Source of the DNA: Raffaelea ambrosiae
Lineage: Eukaryota > Ascomycota > Sordariomycetes > Ophiostomatales > Ophiostomataceae
Direction of reading: 5' to 3'
Assembly: GCA_002778195.1 (NCBI GenBank)
Contig: PCDI01000018.1
Coordinates: 135,283-199,282 of the forward strand
DNA length: 64,000 nucleotides
Positions within the stretch are counted from its first letter, which is position 1. The number at the start of each line of letters is the position of its first letter. This document shows, piece after piece, positions 46,578 through 58,074 of the stretch. Position numbers and translations under genes: made by a program. The notes beneath the pieces were generated by a model that was given only the letters and a program-made list of their open reading frames with translations, made no database searches and was not told the origin of the DNA.

Positions 46578-47920
46578 ATGTTCGTCTCTAAACCTCCGCC
46601 ACCTCGACCTGGCCGGCTCCGGCAAGCTGCTTCGGGTCTGGTCATGGCCACTACTGGACTGTTATGCCGAGCTTTCCTGTACGGGCTCAATGACGTGAAC
46701 GTGGTTGGCCTGGACAAGTTCCTGGCTCTGCTGGACTCCCGGAAAGATGTCGAGTCCCGTCAGAGGGGTCTCGTCACCGGTGAGCATAACAATTCCCCAT
46801 GTTCGTGCTTCTGCTCTCACGTCTCTTTAGCTGACCTGTTTGCAGTGAGCAACCATGTTTCAGTGTAAGCGCCTTGCCGAGCATGAAAGAAAAGGGCTTG
46901 TTTACATTACGCAGACGACTGACCAGGACTCAATGTTCAGGATGGATGACCCAATCGTCTGGGGTGTGCTACCCCTACGATACACGTTCGACCAGTACAA
47001 CCTGCGATGGAGCCTCGGTGCCCATGACATCTGCTATAAGAACAGGTAGGCAGTTGTCTGGTTCGATATGTCAGGCAGAAACAACGGTGACTTATGCACA
47101 TGCCTGTAGTGCTTCTGCGAACTTTTTCTTTTCTGGACAGACCTTGCCGACGCATCGTTTGCGTCACTCCACTCTGGGCGGGCTCTTCCAGCCGACCTTG
47201 ACCCAGGCCATCCGCCTGCTCTCAGCACCTCCGCCGCCGGAAGCCGCGGACAAGTCTGCGCTGCTGTCCCAGGAGTCGTGGCCAGTACCAGAGACGTCTT
47301 CTTCCCAATTACTTTCCCTCTCGAGGGATACCAACTCGGACCCATACCACTTCTCGACCAACGGCATCGACCACTGGCCCGCTCCATCTTCCATACGCAC
47401 GAACCAGCTTTCGTGGGTCCATGTCTTCCCTGAGGGTTCCGTCCACCAGCAGCGTGAACGCGGCTTGCGGTACTTCAAATGGGGCGTGGCGAGACTGATT
47501 CTCGAAAGCGAACCGGCTCCGGATGTCGTGCCCATGTTCATCGACGGCCTCGACCGCGTCATGGCCGAGGACCGCAAGTTCCCTCGGTTCATTCCACGGG
47601 GCGGCCAATCCATCCACATCGTATTTGGCGACGTGCTGGACCCAGCTACCTTTTCCGACCTGCGGACGCGATGGCGGCAACTGGTGCAGCTCAAGGGTAA
47701 GGATGGGACTAGCGAGACAGAACTGAAAACTGGACGGGAAGCAAGCCAGATCCGTATTGAAGTGGCCCAGCGAATTCGTGAGGAGGTGCTCAAGCTTCGT
47801 CGCAAGCAGGGGTTTCCTGACGAAGACCCGGCTCACGGGCTAGCCGAGACTTGGTCGGGTGACCCGCACAAGAAACGCTACCGGAGTAAGGTGGACGATA
47901 GTCTGGTCAACCAGGAATAG
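46578..47920 (+). CDS. taz1: Tafazzin (cardiolipin-remodelling transacylase)
   Basis: A phospholipid-lysophospholipid transacylase of the mitochondrial membranes that remodels cardiolipin. Exons are 46578-46779, 46846-46864 (19 nt), 46941-47045 and 47110-47920, giving 378 aa. The HX4D catalytic motif NHVSVMDD (H71, D76) is put together by the 19-nt microexon and its neighbours. Downstream are WSLGAHDICYKN, the LPTHRLRHSTLGGLFQPT segment, SWVHVFPEGSVHQ and RYFKWGVARLILE. All are hallmark tafazzin motifs. The acceptor at cctgtag before 47110 was chosen because it gives SASANFFFSGQTLPTHR, equivalent to the family's FFSLGQVL; the next cag would lose frame. The first ATG in frame is used as start. 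Confidence 0.92.
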
Positions 47921-48212
47921 GAAGGAAAAAAAAAAGGGGGGGGAGCAGGCTCGACTGTAGAACTATTGGCGTTTGGATCCGCAACAGCAATAACAGAAAA
48001 ATTATTATGACATGTTTGGTTTTTTCTGGTTGTGACCTTTTTGATTGCGCCGAGATATACCTTTGTATACAGGTAGATGCGAGGATTGTACATAGGCAAC
48101 AATGTCAGGGTATATAAAACATCAGTAGCGAAGAACACGTCGACCCAGACACCCCTTCCCAAAACCCAAGGTGAGAAACCGCAGAGAAAAGCGTGTGTAA
48201 CCTTTACTTTCC

Positions 48213-50577
48213 CTATCCTTTACCCTTGTGAGGCCGTTTTACTTCGTTAGCTATTACATTGCCTTCATTCGTTTCTCCACGGTCGGTCAACAGGAGCCGC
48301 CCATTGACCACCGAAACCTTCCTCTCCGTGAATTCGCGGTGAGCTCGAATGACGTCTGCTATTGACCGTGCCTGCTCCATGCCGAGACGCGCCCACACCG
48401 TTTCAACCATGTCCAGGGACCACCGCCAGCCTTCGTAAGACATCCCCGGAGCACAACTGGCGGCCTGTACGTAAAACAGTACCGGGGCTAAGCCTATGGC
48501 CCCGGATCCGCCCTTGTGTGAAAAGGGCGGCATTGGCGATGCTATTTCGCTGTACTGCTCGGCAGTAACATACGGATGGCGCCAGAATGAAGCTGTCCCA
48601 ACAAGAGTATCGTCGGCAAGGCGGCGAATAACTTTGAGCGTCATTTGACGTAGTTGCTGCACTGCATTAGACGGTTCGGATGTAGTGCCATCGTACTTGC
48701 GATTCTCGCTGACTTCAGATACCGGAGACAGACTGCATTCGAGCTTGATCGGCACGGAAGCCTCGAATCCCTCCACCACCACCTCGGCCGCGGTTCGAGG
48801 GCAGTTGTCCAATAATTGCAAAAGCAGTTGCCCGTTCAAAATGCGTGCCCACCTGTAATAACCCCAAATGCGCGCCACACCATTGTCCGAGTATTTGTGA
48901 TACTGGCGGCGATAGCATGCTTCGGGTGGCAATGTTGCAGTGCTGCAAACCTCGAACATCCAAATCGACGCTGTGGTTGCAGTCTGCTCCCACGCAACAA
49001 ACTGCGTGTCTAAATTTTGCACTTTTGTGATCAGGTCGGCAGATTGTTTTGTGCCGTCGACTATGATATGGCCCCGGACATAAGCCGACAGATTAATGAA
49101 CTCGGAAATGGTCACTAAAAGGTCTGTCGTAAGCTGCTCTTCACGTGGAAGGATCTTAGAGCCATTGTTGGCGTAGTCGAGTACAGTTGGCGGCACTTTG
49201 GTACCCGCGGCTTGGCAAGGAATGAGCTGTTTGGGAAGGTCGGCAAGTTTCAGTAAAGCTAGACATGGAGGGGGGGGGGGGGGGGGGGGGTGAGTCAGGA
49301 GGGAAGATTGGGCACTCACCAGAGAGTAGAGGAATTGCATGAGGTTACGGTAAGGCTGTACAGATGGTGGAAGCTTAGGCATGACGCTGTACATCAATGC
49401 AGTAGCACCTAGCACGTGTGTGTTGGCGCTTCCTGCAGATAAATGCGCTCCGCGGACAATCTAGAACCCAGTCAAATTAGCCAAAGACATGTTCGAACTG
49501 GGGCCAAGTTCGCGCTGTCCACATGGCTTACCTCGAAGATAGCTAGCAGGACAACGCTGCGCATGGTGCTGTTCATATCCGCCATCTGCATGTTTGCCAA
49601 TGACGCCCCGGTGAGCCTCAGGCCCAAAACATAATTCTGCCAGGCCGCCATTTTAAGTTCTGCATCGCCAGTCAAATTTGATAGGCCAGCCAGGCCGACA
49701 GCTGTCGCAACCGTTTTGGCCGGAGGTGTGAAGAGCCAGGTATGGTCGACTGTCAGATTTAAGGAATCGGGCTCGTCTGGGTGGCCAAAGAGGTAGTGGT
49801 CAATATAAAACTTCAGTCCGCGATCTGCCAGCGTGGGCTGCACCTGTGTTATCATCCTAGAAGACTGTTCCATGGCGGCGTTGTAAAGCACGAGGTCTTG
49901 ACCGGCAGGTGCCGTGTCGGAGTCTGGAGATATTGCTGACCGAGATCTCGACGGGCGGCTACTTCCGCTCTCGACGGAGGTTCCGGAAGACAAAGGTGTC
50001 GACACGGCATTGGAGCCGGCAGACGGTGTCGCTGCGGATGATGATTCCGCTCTGAGCGGGTCGCTGTCCACCTCTTGGAACTTCTTCTTGACTTTGACAG
50101 TCTCATCCCGGAACATCAGAGACAGCTGGTCCCGGTAGCCAGGGCACTTTTTGCCAGCCCGAATGCATTGTGAGCATTCTGGTTCAAGCCTGTTGCACTG
50201 CAGCGGCGTGGCCAATATGTGTCAGTTCACACAACGTTGTCGTGAAATGACGATAAATAACGATAAATAACGATAAACAGATGTCCAGACATGTGACAGC
50301 TTCAGGAACATGACGAGGCTCTGCAGCCTCGCCAACCTCTGCACTCCGGTAACCTTGGGTACATTCTACGGGGACTCAAGCTCAGGGAGCGGGGAACGGG
50401 TGTGTGTGCGTGTGTGTTTGGGCAAAGGGTGTTTGCTATTGGAAGCATGGGGGCCAAGCCAAGGTCCGGCCTGCTGCAGGGACAGAGTGTCACGGATGGG
50501 GGGTTCAATGAGCGCACCTTGATTCGCCGTATGCGACAGTTCTTGCAGCTGAGAGAGGCCTTGCCGCAAAAGACCAT
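48213..50577 (-). CDS. Zn2Cys6 transcription factor with DUF3468 (PF11951) domain
   Basis: A 626-residue fungal regulator in four exons: 50577-50518, 50197-49532, 49460-49320 and 49226-48213. The 320-nt first intron splits the zinc cluster (RIRRIK|CNRLEPEC), giving C11, C14, C21, C28, C31, C38. The short MVFCGKAS start is the usual one for this family. A Ser/Pro-rich linker leads to the fungal transcription factor 2 region with FEIVRGAHLSAGSANTHVLGA and LYSL|LIPCQAAG. The third intron (49227-49319) contains a 21-nt homopolymer C tract on the coding strand. A tempting acceptor just after it (tctag) would give an immediate stop, so aaacag 33 nt further on is used. The targets are unknown; such proteins often sit beside metabolic or resistance genes, and an RTA1-like gene is next. 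Confidence 0.87.
49270..49290. repeat. 21-nt poly-G (plus) / poly-C (minus) tract in an intron
   Basis: An uninterrupted run within intron 3 of the DUF3468 regulator, upstream of two competing 3' splice sites. Confidence 0.95.
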
Positions 50578-53034
50578 GACGGATGGCAGAAATAGAAAAA
50601 AGAAACGAGGCGAGCGACAGAGAGAAGAAACACGGGCGGCGTATTTTTAGGTCATGGGCGGCGCAGGGTCTCAAACGGGCGGCGCTGCAGGCCAGACGGC
50701 CGTGGTGCTTCTGGTGGCAGCAGCAGCGGCGGCACCAGTCGTTCTGTCGTTGGGCCTCGCGCACCAAATGGGTTCGGCTGGCTGTGTCGGTGCCGCGCTG
50801 GCCGTCGATCGCCGGGTAGCGTACGACGTCTGGATTCGGCAGGCACTTCGTCGAGCAATCCGTCAGGCAATGCGCCAGGCAATGCGACAGGACAAAAAGG
50901 CCGCCCGCCAATGGTATGGAGGGGGTCCCGTTGTTTGGCAGCGTTCTGCGAGGTGTCAGGGGTGACTGAAACTCTGTGATAGGCAATGGGGACTGAGAGG
51001 GAGGACGAAAAGGGAAAACAGATCGTGGGGAAAGTGGTCCAGCGACGAAAAGAATGGGGGATTCTGGGATTCTGGAGGCTATTTACGATGCGATAAAACC
51101 CCCCCATATCAACGCCAGCGTAATACGGGGCGATCTACGTAATGAGTAATGCGGGCAGGGCAGAAATTTTGGCAGTCGGGAGGCAAGATCGCCCGTCGCT
51201 CTTGCCAGGTTTGCGCCCCCCCGGCCCACAGCCAAGAGCAGGCGTGCAGGTACATAATAAGATGCATGCTTTGGAATTTGTGTGTATCTTACTTACATTA
51301 CTCCTGCCAAAGCGCGAACCAGATCTTCTAGCAGCTCTGGCTGTTTCCCGGACAAGGCCGCAATCACACCGGATAGCTCGAGTCCGCCTCGTTCTGCCTC
51401 TGTTCTGCAATGCCCATCTCGGAGCGCATTGGCTTGAAGGCCGCCTGTTCATAGCGAGCACTGGCAAATATCTTGCAATTGGCAGCATTCGCAATCCACT
51501 ACCGGGCAGTGCTGCACAACCGTGACAAATACGAGCCGATACACATAGCCTTGCATTCAGCTATCGTCTTTTTGGGAAGGTCCCGGTGCGCATCGTAAGA
51601 CCCGCCCCTGTCTACTGGCCACTTCAGCACACATGTCTGCGGCTCTCGTAGACTACTTGTACTTCAAACTCTGTCGGCGGTATTTGAAATCGAGTTGGGC
51701 CGGCGATTTTGGATTTGCGCTTAGGCTTAATCTTATTGCTGTTTGAATACTGCCTAATATTCAACCATGACCTTTTCAGTGCTTTAGACTCAATACCAAG
51801 ACCACTATCCTGCCTAGCTAGGGACAATGGGTGGAATTGCCGGGAGTTCCAACAGGGGTCGCTGCCCGGAAACTTTGACAAGGTTAAAACTCCGGAGGGC
51901 ACACTGTGGGTAATACCGTGGCATTTGTGGACAAGGCTAAGAACGGTTTGTCAGCGGGAACTTCCAGCCAATGACTTGTCTCGCAGTTAAGGCACATCAC
52001 CTGGTCCCATCCCGCCTGAGAGTCACCGCTGTAGAAAACTACATCGATTGCTTCCAAGTTCTGCGTCGATCAAGTGAAAGTGTTGGGAAAGGGAATATGC
52101 TGGAGCTGTAACCAACAATCCGTATCCAAGTCGGCCAAGACGAACGTTTTTCCACTGCTCTCCACTGGGAACCTCACTACTCTCGCCTTTAAGTGCGATA
52201 ACTCCGCATTCGGCGGTCTCTCGATGCCTACCTCCAGCCTCGACAACGTCACAGAAGGACAAAAAATGTGTCCTCAAGAACAACCCTTCCAAATTTGAAC
52301 GGTTTATTCCCTTGTTTTTGTAATTGCCAAATTCTTTGTATGTGATCTCATCTTGTCATCTTTGGGAAACAAAATGTTTGGTGTGGTGTTGTCGATATTA
52401 TGCCGCATAGCCATGAATAAAAACAGCATGTGTTAGTAGGGTTCTAAAAATCCATGAAAAGAGCCCAACGAAACACAGCAGGTGTCGAAAGAACTACGGC
52501 AAATAGTATTTACGTTTTTATACGTGCCATTGAGGACCAACTAAAACTACCTTTTCAAACCTCAGAATATCTTTTGCCCGTGTAACCTCTAAGAAGCTAC
52601 CCTGGACACTTGAATGTTTTTTTGGCGTTTTCTTTCACTTAAACAACTATACATGACACGCCTAATTTTTTAAAAGCAAAGCAGCAACACGTCAAATCTT
52701 GAGAATACGGCCCCTAGAGACATATCCCGTACTAGGTATCACGGAAGAACTAAGAACTCGGCATGTCGCAAGCGGAGAGAGCAACCATTGGCTTTCGACT
52801 TCAGTCATTACAATCAAGGTCCTCTATGGGCCCCCTAAACTCTATTAAAAACGTTCAAGTATTTACTGAATCTGACTTTACTTTGGTTCACCCGTTCACT
52901 AACATTTCAAACTTTACAACATGTACCGCGGCCCCTACTCAATTCAGTAACACTAGATTGGCTAAAAGCATTAGCTAGTTCTCTCCAGAGCTCGCTCCTT
53001 CTGGTTTTGCTGGTTGACATATAAATGATGCTTC
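50578..53034. other. Intergenic region, no gene supported
   Basis: Upstream of the DUF3468 regulator and downstream of the RTA1-like gene. GC-rich near 50.6-51.0 kb and AT-rich from 52.3 kb on. Small ORFs such as 51709-51990 and 52074-52298 (plus) show no family features and cannot be joined by a convincing intron. Confidence 0.5.
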
Positions 53035-54199
53035 TCAGTGCTGTTGACCAAACGGTTGCATGGCATACGAAGTTGTGGTGCCGGAATCTGTTCCCTGTAC
53101 TTTCTTCTTTGCCTGTTGGTGGAGGCCCATGGTGACATATGCCCCCGGCGGCACAATGGTGTAACAAATAACAAGACAAACCATAGGGAGTGCGTCGAAT
53201 ATGTACTCACTAAAGCGAAGAAGTCATGTCAGATTTATTAACTCCCGTACAGTGGCAGAAGGTTGAATCATACCACCACTCGTTCTTTTGAGTATATCCC
53301 TGTTTTCCAAGCGCAAAATCTATCTCTCGATATATAGACCGAATCTGTACTATTCAGAATTGGCTTTCTTTCTCTCAATCTGGATCAAGAATAGAATGAT
53401 ACATACGATAATCATCAAGCAAGAGAAATTGACCGCATAGAGCAGAACCTGCCACTTGAGCCTCAACTTCCGGTGATTGTCTTCTAGTATAATATACTTT
53501 TCTCCTGGAGCAGCACTGTAGCGGCTGGAAAAATCAGCAATAAAGCGGCGCGACGTGAAGTGAAAACGGGTTGCCAAATGCTGAACAGGCCAAATGCTGC
53601 GATCTGCGTGCTGACTCCTGCAAGAGCAATATCCTTCCCTCGCTTTAATTCTGTAGTAGCGTTCGAGTCAGTGACCCGAGTGCCGGAAATTATGATGGCA
53701 CCGATGAGTTGTAGGAGGAGGGCGAAGACGTCGAACCCGACAAATATGGATGTGAGCCAACGCACGGGAACCCACATCACCCGGAGGGTGCGAGCTTGAG
53801 GCAGTACAACGCGGAAGACAATACGACCAAAAGCGACGTAAGCGATACCAGCCATCAGGATGGGAGAAACAATGATGAGGCAAAACTGGACAATGTAGAG
53901 ATTTCGGTTTGTTTCGTCACGGGCCGATGCGATGCGGGCAGCGTATCCAAGACATTCCACTGCATTGTATGAGTATAATATTTGGAAAAGGCGTAATTTG
54001 GAAACCAACACAAACAAATACGGGGAAAAAGGAAGCGACCTACTGAGGATAGCCAGAAGTATAACAAACCAAATCCATGCTATATACCGGATCGTTTGGT
54101 ATAAAGAAACGAGAGGCCGATGGCGAATACGGCACACATCACGGCAGCCGCTGGGGCTGAAGGATGGAACCAAGGGTAGTAGGATATCGCATAGGTCAT
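53035..54199 (-). pseudogene. RTA1-like seven-helix membrane protein, two apparent frameshifts
   Basis: RTA1/Rsb1-family proteins are fungal plasma-membrane proteins linked to lipid translocation and stress resistance. Segments on the minus strand are 54199-54044, 53959-53407, 53344-53274 and 53209-53035; introns join LAIL|MECLGYAAR, CLMII|IRSIYREID and KNEW|CEYIFDALPM with good donors (gtaggt, gtatgt, gtatga). Family motifs include ECLGYAARIAS, VSPILMAGIAYVAFGRI, RWLTSIFVGFDV, LQLIGA and FDALPM. Two frame breaks remain that no intron explains: near 54103-54109 (GLSF then LYQTIRY in another frame) and near 53576-53578 (FGLFSI then ATRFHF). Both fall in TTT triplets, and one missing T would account for each. 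Either the gene is recently broken or the assembly carries homopolymer errors; the rest is intact to its stop. Confidence 0.75.
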
Positions 54200-55076
54200 G
54201 CTGCTGCCAAAAATTATGAATATCTCAACTTCGATATGATGCTTCACCTCTTGGGAGAAAGGTCAACGGAAAAAGAAGCCCACCTTAAGGCTACTCTGAT
54301 ATGTATCCCACTTCGTCACCAACCCTCTGTGACAACAAAGAATAGAAAAGACAATCAACACAAAGTGAATACTGTTCTTTTCTGTGAGCGTTCAGATATT
54401 GAACAGAGAGGGGAAAACAAAATAGTTCAGGTTTGGTGGAGTGCTGGTATCTGTATGTAGGGTTCATGCCAAAGTTAAGACAAAACAAGGAGGGGGACAT
54501 ATCTCTATAGATATGTAGGTTCCCAGCGGAGTTCTCCGCGTAGGGTGGCATGAAGAGTTTCGTCTAGGACCAGTTGCAACCACAGAAACACTACGACTTC
54601 CTTCCTATCCGGCCGGTCTTACCTCGCATTGACCTATTAGAACGCCATATATCATATTGCATTTGACGAAAAGTGCCGACACAGCCTCATAGAATGACAC
54701 AACGAGCCAATCAACTGTGATCGGTGCCACATCTGCCGGGGCCCGGAACCAGAATTAACAAGTATGCATTCTAGCCTCGCTCAATCTAACCTTATTCTGA
54801 CTTACAAATGCAACTTGCTATGCCCGTTATTTTTAGGTGTATAGCTGATTGGCACGGGCACTAAGACACTGATTGAAGTGAGGACCGGCGTTAGGAAGTT
54901 GGCCAGTATGCTTGCATCAGGATAGACATCTAGAAGACGGCACTGGTGGCATACTAGTGTTCTACAACGAACAGGTTTTACTAGACTTTGTAATCTTTTG
55001 ATAAAATCAATCAGGGAGGGTCTACGAGTGGTATGAGCTGCTTTGTGACATATCTGCCTCGCAAAAACTTATGCTT

Positions 55077-55077
55077 T

Positions 55078-55108
<31 letters not shown>

Positions 55109-55127
55109 GGATTTAATTTAATTTAAT
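55077..55127. repeat. (ttct)n followed by (attta)-type microsatellite
   Basis: Seven or so tttc units, then atttaatttaattt. Confidence 0.9.
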
Positions 55128-55507
55128 TCTGTTGCAAATATTTCGGTATGTTGGCCAAGGCAGTCGTAATACCCTGTCAAACCCTATGTTGTTGGGCGGT
55201 CTTATAAAAATAGGTACTTCATACGTGTGTTAAATGGAAGTTTTGACTTAAAACGTGGCAGGAAGAAGACGGTGGCTATCAGGCTTTTGTTGTGCAGGCG
55301 TTAACGATGCAAGTCGGCAAGTCGGTATGCACTCACACCTAATGTTATGGGTCTATAATAATAAAAAAACGCACTGAGTTGCATTCAAATGTCGCCTGTC
55401 TGGGTTTAACGGGTAATATTAGTTAACAGAGATACCACAAGATGCGTGACCTTACACGTTACCATCGCTGAGTGAAGCCAATGGGTCACGTGCAAGTACA
55501 TGGATAA

Positions 55508-55515
55508 CACGTGAT
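55508..55515. promoter_or_regulatory. CACGTGAT element upstream of the G3BP-like gene
   Basis: Identical to the octamers in the swc4/p24 promoter; a second E-box (TCACGTGC) sits 15 bp before it. Confidence 0.4.
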
Positions 55516-56299
55516 GGAGTATGGAGAATTTATATTCCAGCTGTCAGCGACTTCAGGAGATGACACCTGGCGACAGGTGCCAGATAATTATGCCAAGAGT
55601 CTAGTTACGGCCTTAACGACTGTTATATTTCCTTTAATAATATTATTTTTGGGGGTTTTTTTTTTCGTTGTCCAGACAAGAAAGCACATCACAACTTCAA
55701 CTTCCACCTCATCAACCTGCCGCCACCTTCTCTCGAATTGAACGCGACACCCAACTGGACAGCCAGTCGGCCAACCAAAAAAAAAAAAAAATCAGCAAAT
55801 TAAGAAAACACACAAAAAAAAGTAGCATTGCTCTTTTGCGTATCTACGCCGGACAACCTCACTTCCCCACAAACGGGTTTCCCCTGTCTATCAACACTTC
55901 TGTCCGATTCCATCGATCCACAGATCTATCGCCACGTCCTCCCATTAGAGTTCTTTTCAGTGCAATTGGCCCTCAGAATTTCTGCTTTTCTTTGCGCATC
56001 ACAAAGCCCTTGACTGTCTTGTTGCTGTCGAATTCCCTCATTCTTTCTTCCCCGTTTCTCTCCTTTTGTGCCTCCTGCCCAAAATAACCCGTGTGACCAT
56101 TAATAATCCCGACCTTCTTTTCTCGGAACAGCTCATCTACGATATAACCCATTTCTTCGAATTCTACTCTCCCTCGCGAACTCTATTCACTCTACCTGAT
56201 ATTTCATATATCGTTTACCAGGAACTCCATCCGGAAACCACCAAATATCGACACATCCCACCGCCCACGCTCCAACCCAGTTCCCTCAAGTCCAACAAA

Positions 56300-58074
56300 A
56301 TGTCAACAAACGGGGTAAACCACCAGGAGCAGTATGCTGCCTCCGCTTCCACCACTGCCGCTGCCACCGAACAGAATTCTTCAGCCTCAAGCAACAATCT
56401 GTCCAAGGATGAGGTTGGATGGTACTTTGTTAGCCAATACTACACCACGCTGAGCAAGTTCCCGGACAAGCTTCACGTAAGTAAAAATCGAGCAATGACT
56501 TGTTTTCAAATACGCGAATCGAAACTAATTATGGCGATTTTCGCGTTATAGCTGTTCTATGGAAAGAAGTCTCAGTTCGTCTACGGTCTTGAGGCTGAAG
56601 TGGCCAATGTTTCCGTTGGTCGCCAGGATATCCAGGAACGTATTAAGAAGCTCGACTTCCAAGACTGCAAGGTTCGCATCTCCAACGTTGACTCCCAGGC
56701 CTCGATGGACAACATTGTGATTCAGGTTATCGGCGAGACATCCAACAAATCGGAGGAACCCCGGAAATTTGTGCAGACATTCATCCTAGCCCAGCAGCCG
56801 TCCGGTTACTTCGTTCTCAACGACATCCTGCGGTTTATTAAGGAGGAAGACGAGGAGCCTGCTGAAGTTGTCACCGCCGCTGAGGAGACTGCTGAGGAGC
56901 CGAAGGAGGCTGAGGCGAAGGCGGAAGAGAAGCCCGAGGAGGTGAAGCCTGAGGAGGTGAAGCCTGAGGAGAAGCCTGAGGAGAAACCTGAGCTGGATGC
57001 TACTGTTGTTGATAAGAAGCTCGAGGAAGTCACCGCTGTTGCCCAGGATTCGCCATCGGCACCAGCTATTGCCACTCCTGCTGAGACTGTTGCCGTCCCG
57101 GTGGCTCCCGTCGAATCTGCGACGCCTGCGCAGCTGCCCAACCCCGAAAGGACCGTTGAAGAGATTGCAGAGGAGGACGTGAAGAAGCCCGAAACGCCGA
57201 AAGACCCGAGCCCCACACCAGCTGCTCCGCGCGCTCCTGCTCCGGCTCCGGCTCCAGCGCCTGTTGCTGCCGCTGTGCCTGCTGAGCCCGAGAAGCCAAA
57301 GGAGCCACCAAAGCCGATGACCTGGGCTAGCCGAGCTGCTGCTGCTGCCGGGCCCACTGCCCGTCCTGCTGTGCCTGTTCCAAAGACCGCCACACCTCCT
57401 GCGGCTACCCCTCGGACTGCGCCTGCGGCTGCTGCCTCGCCAGCGGCTGCTCCAGCGAAGCCTGTGGCGGAGACCTCCGAGACCGCCCCCCCCAAGGATT
57501 CCGGTAACGAGTGGCAGACGGCTGGTAGCGATTCCAAGCGGCAGAATCGTCCCCAGTCTATCTCGGGCGCGCCGCAGGACAAAGAGAACACGCTGGGATA
57601 CGTCAAGTATGTCACCGAGAAGGTTGAGGCAGAGACGCTTCGCAATCACCTGGAGAAATTTGGCCCCGTCGTCTATTTCGACATTAACCGCGCCAAGGTA
57701 AGCAAGCTATTTTGTTTCCTTTTGCTCTAATCTAATGTTCTGGCATTGTACCAATTTACTGACATGGACGGCAACAGAACTGTGCTTTCATTGAGTTTGC
57801 AACATCTGCGGGATACCAGGCTGCTGTTGCGGCTAATCCGCACACTGTGAACGGCAAGAATATTCTTGTGGAGGCTCGTCTCCCCAAAGCTAGCGCCTAT
57901 GGAGGGTCTAACTACAGCAGCCGTGGCAATGCCTCCAGCCGAGGCCGTGGTGGCTATGAGGGCCGCAATGGCAGCCAGGGTGGCGGCCGTGGCGGCTTCT
58001 CGGCTGGCCAGAACCGCGGCCGTGGTGGAGCCGGTGCCAGCCGCGGCCGTGGTGGCTCACAGATTGCTGCTTAA
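56300..58074 (+). CDS. G3BP/Nxt3-like protein: NTF2 domain, RRM and RGG tail
   Basis: A 539-residue homologue of fission yeast Nxt3, budding yeast Bre5 and animal G3BP, which act in stress granules and as partners of a deubiquitinase (Ubp3-type). Exons are 56300-56476, 56552-57697 and 57778-58074, with phase-0 junctions FPDKLH|LFYGKKSQ and FDINRAK|NCAFIEF. The NTF2-like domain covers about residues 37-155 (VGWYFVSQYYTTLSKFPDKLH, VQTFILAQQPSGYFVLNDILRFI). A long acidic then Ala/Pro-rich linker contains tandem PEEVK/PEEKPE units. The RRM begins near YVKYVTEKVEAETL and includes NCAFIEFATSAGYQAA. The C-terminus is a glycine-arginine-rich tail (SRGRGG repeats). The second intron falls inside the RRM. 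The family call is strong; which orthologue name applies is less so. Confidence 0.92.

Larger units (their letters stand above)
54200..56299. promoter_or_regulatory. Divergent upstream region of the RTA1-like and G3BP-like genes
   Basis: 54.2-55.5 kb is AT-rich and featureless apart from a (ttct)n microsatellite. TCACGTGC (55486-55493) and CACGTGAT (55508-55515) precede a CT-rich leader (about 55670-56299) reading into the G3BP-like gene. Confidence 0.55.

Noticed and set aside
51709..52298. Two small plus-strand ORFs that might be exons of one gene
   Set aside because: No donor/acceptor pair joins them convincingly and neither shows family features.
56786..57649. Minus-strand ORFs of about 280 codons opposite the G3BP-like linker
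   Set aside because: Antisense shadows of the Ala/Pro/Glu-rich coding sequence.
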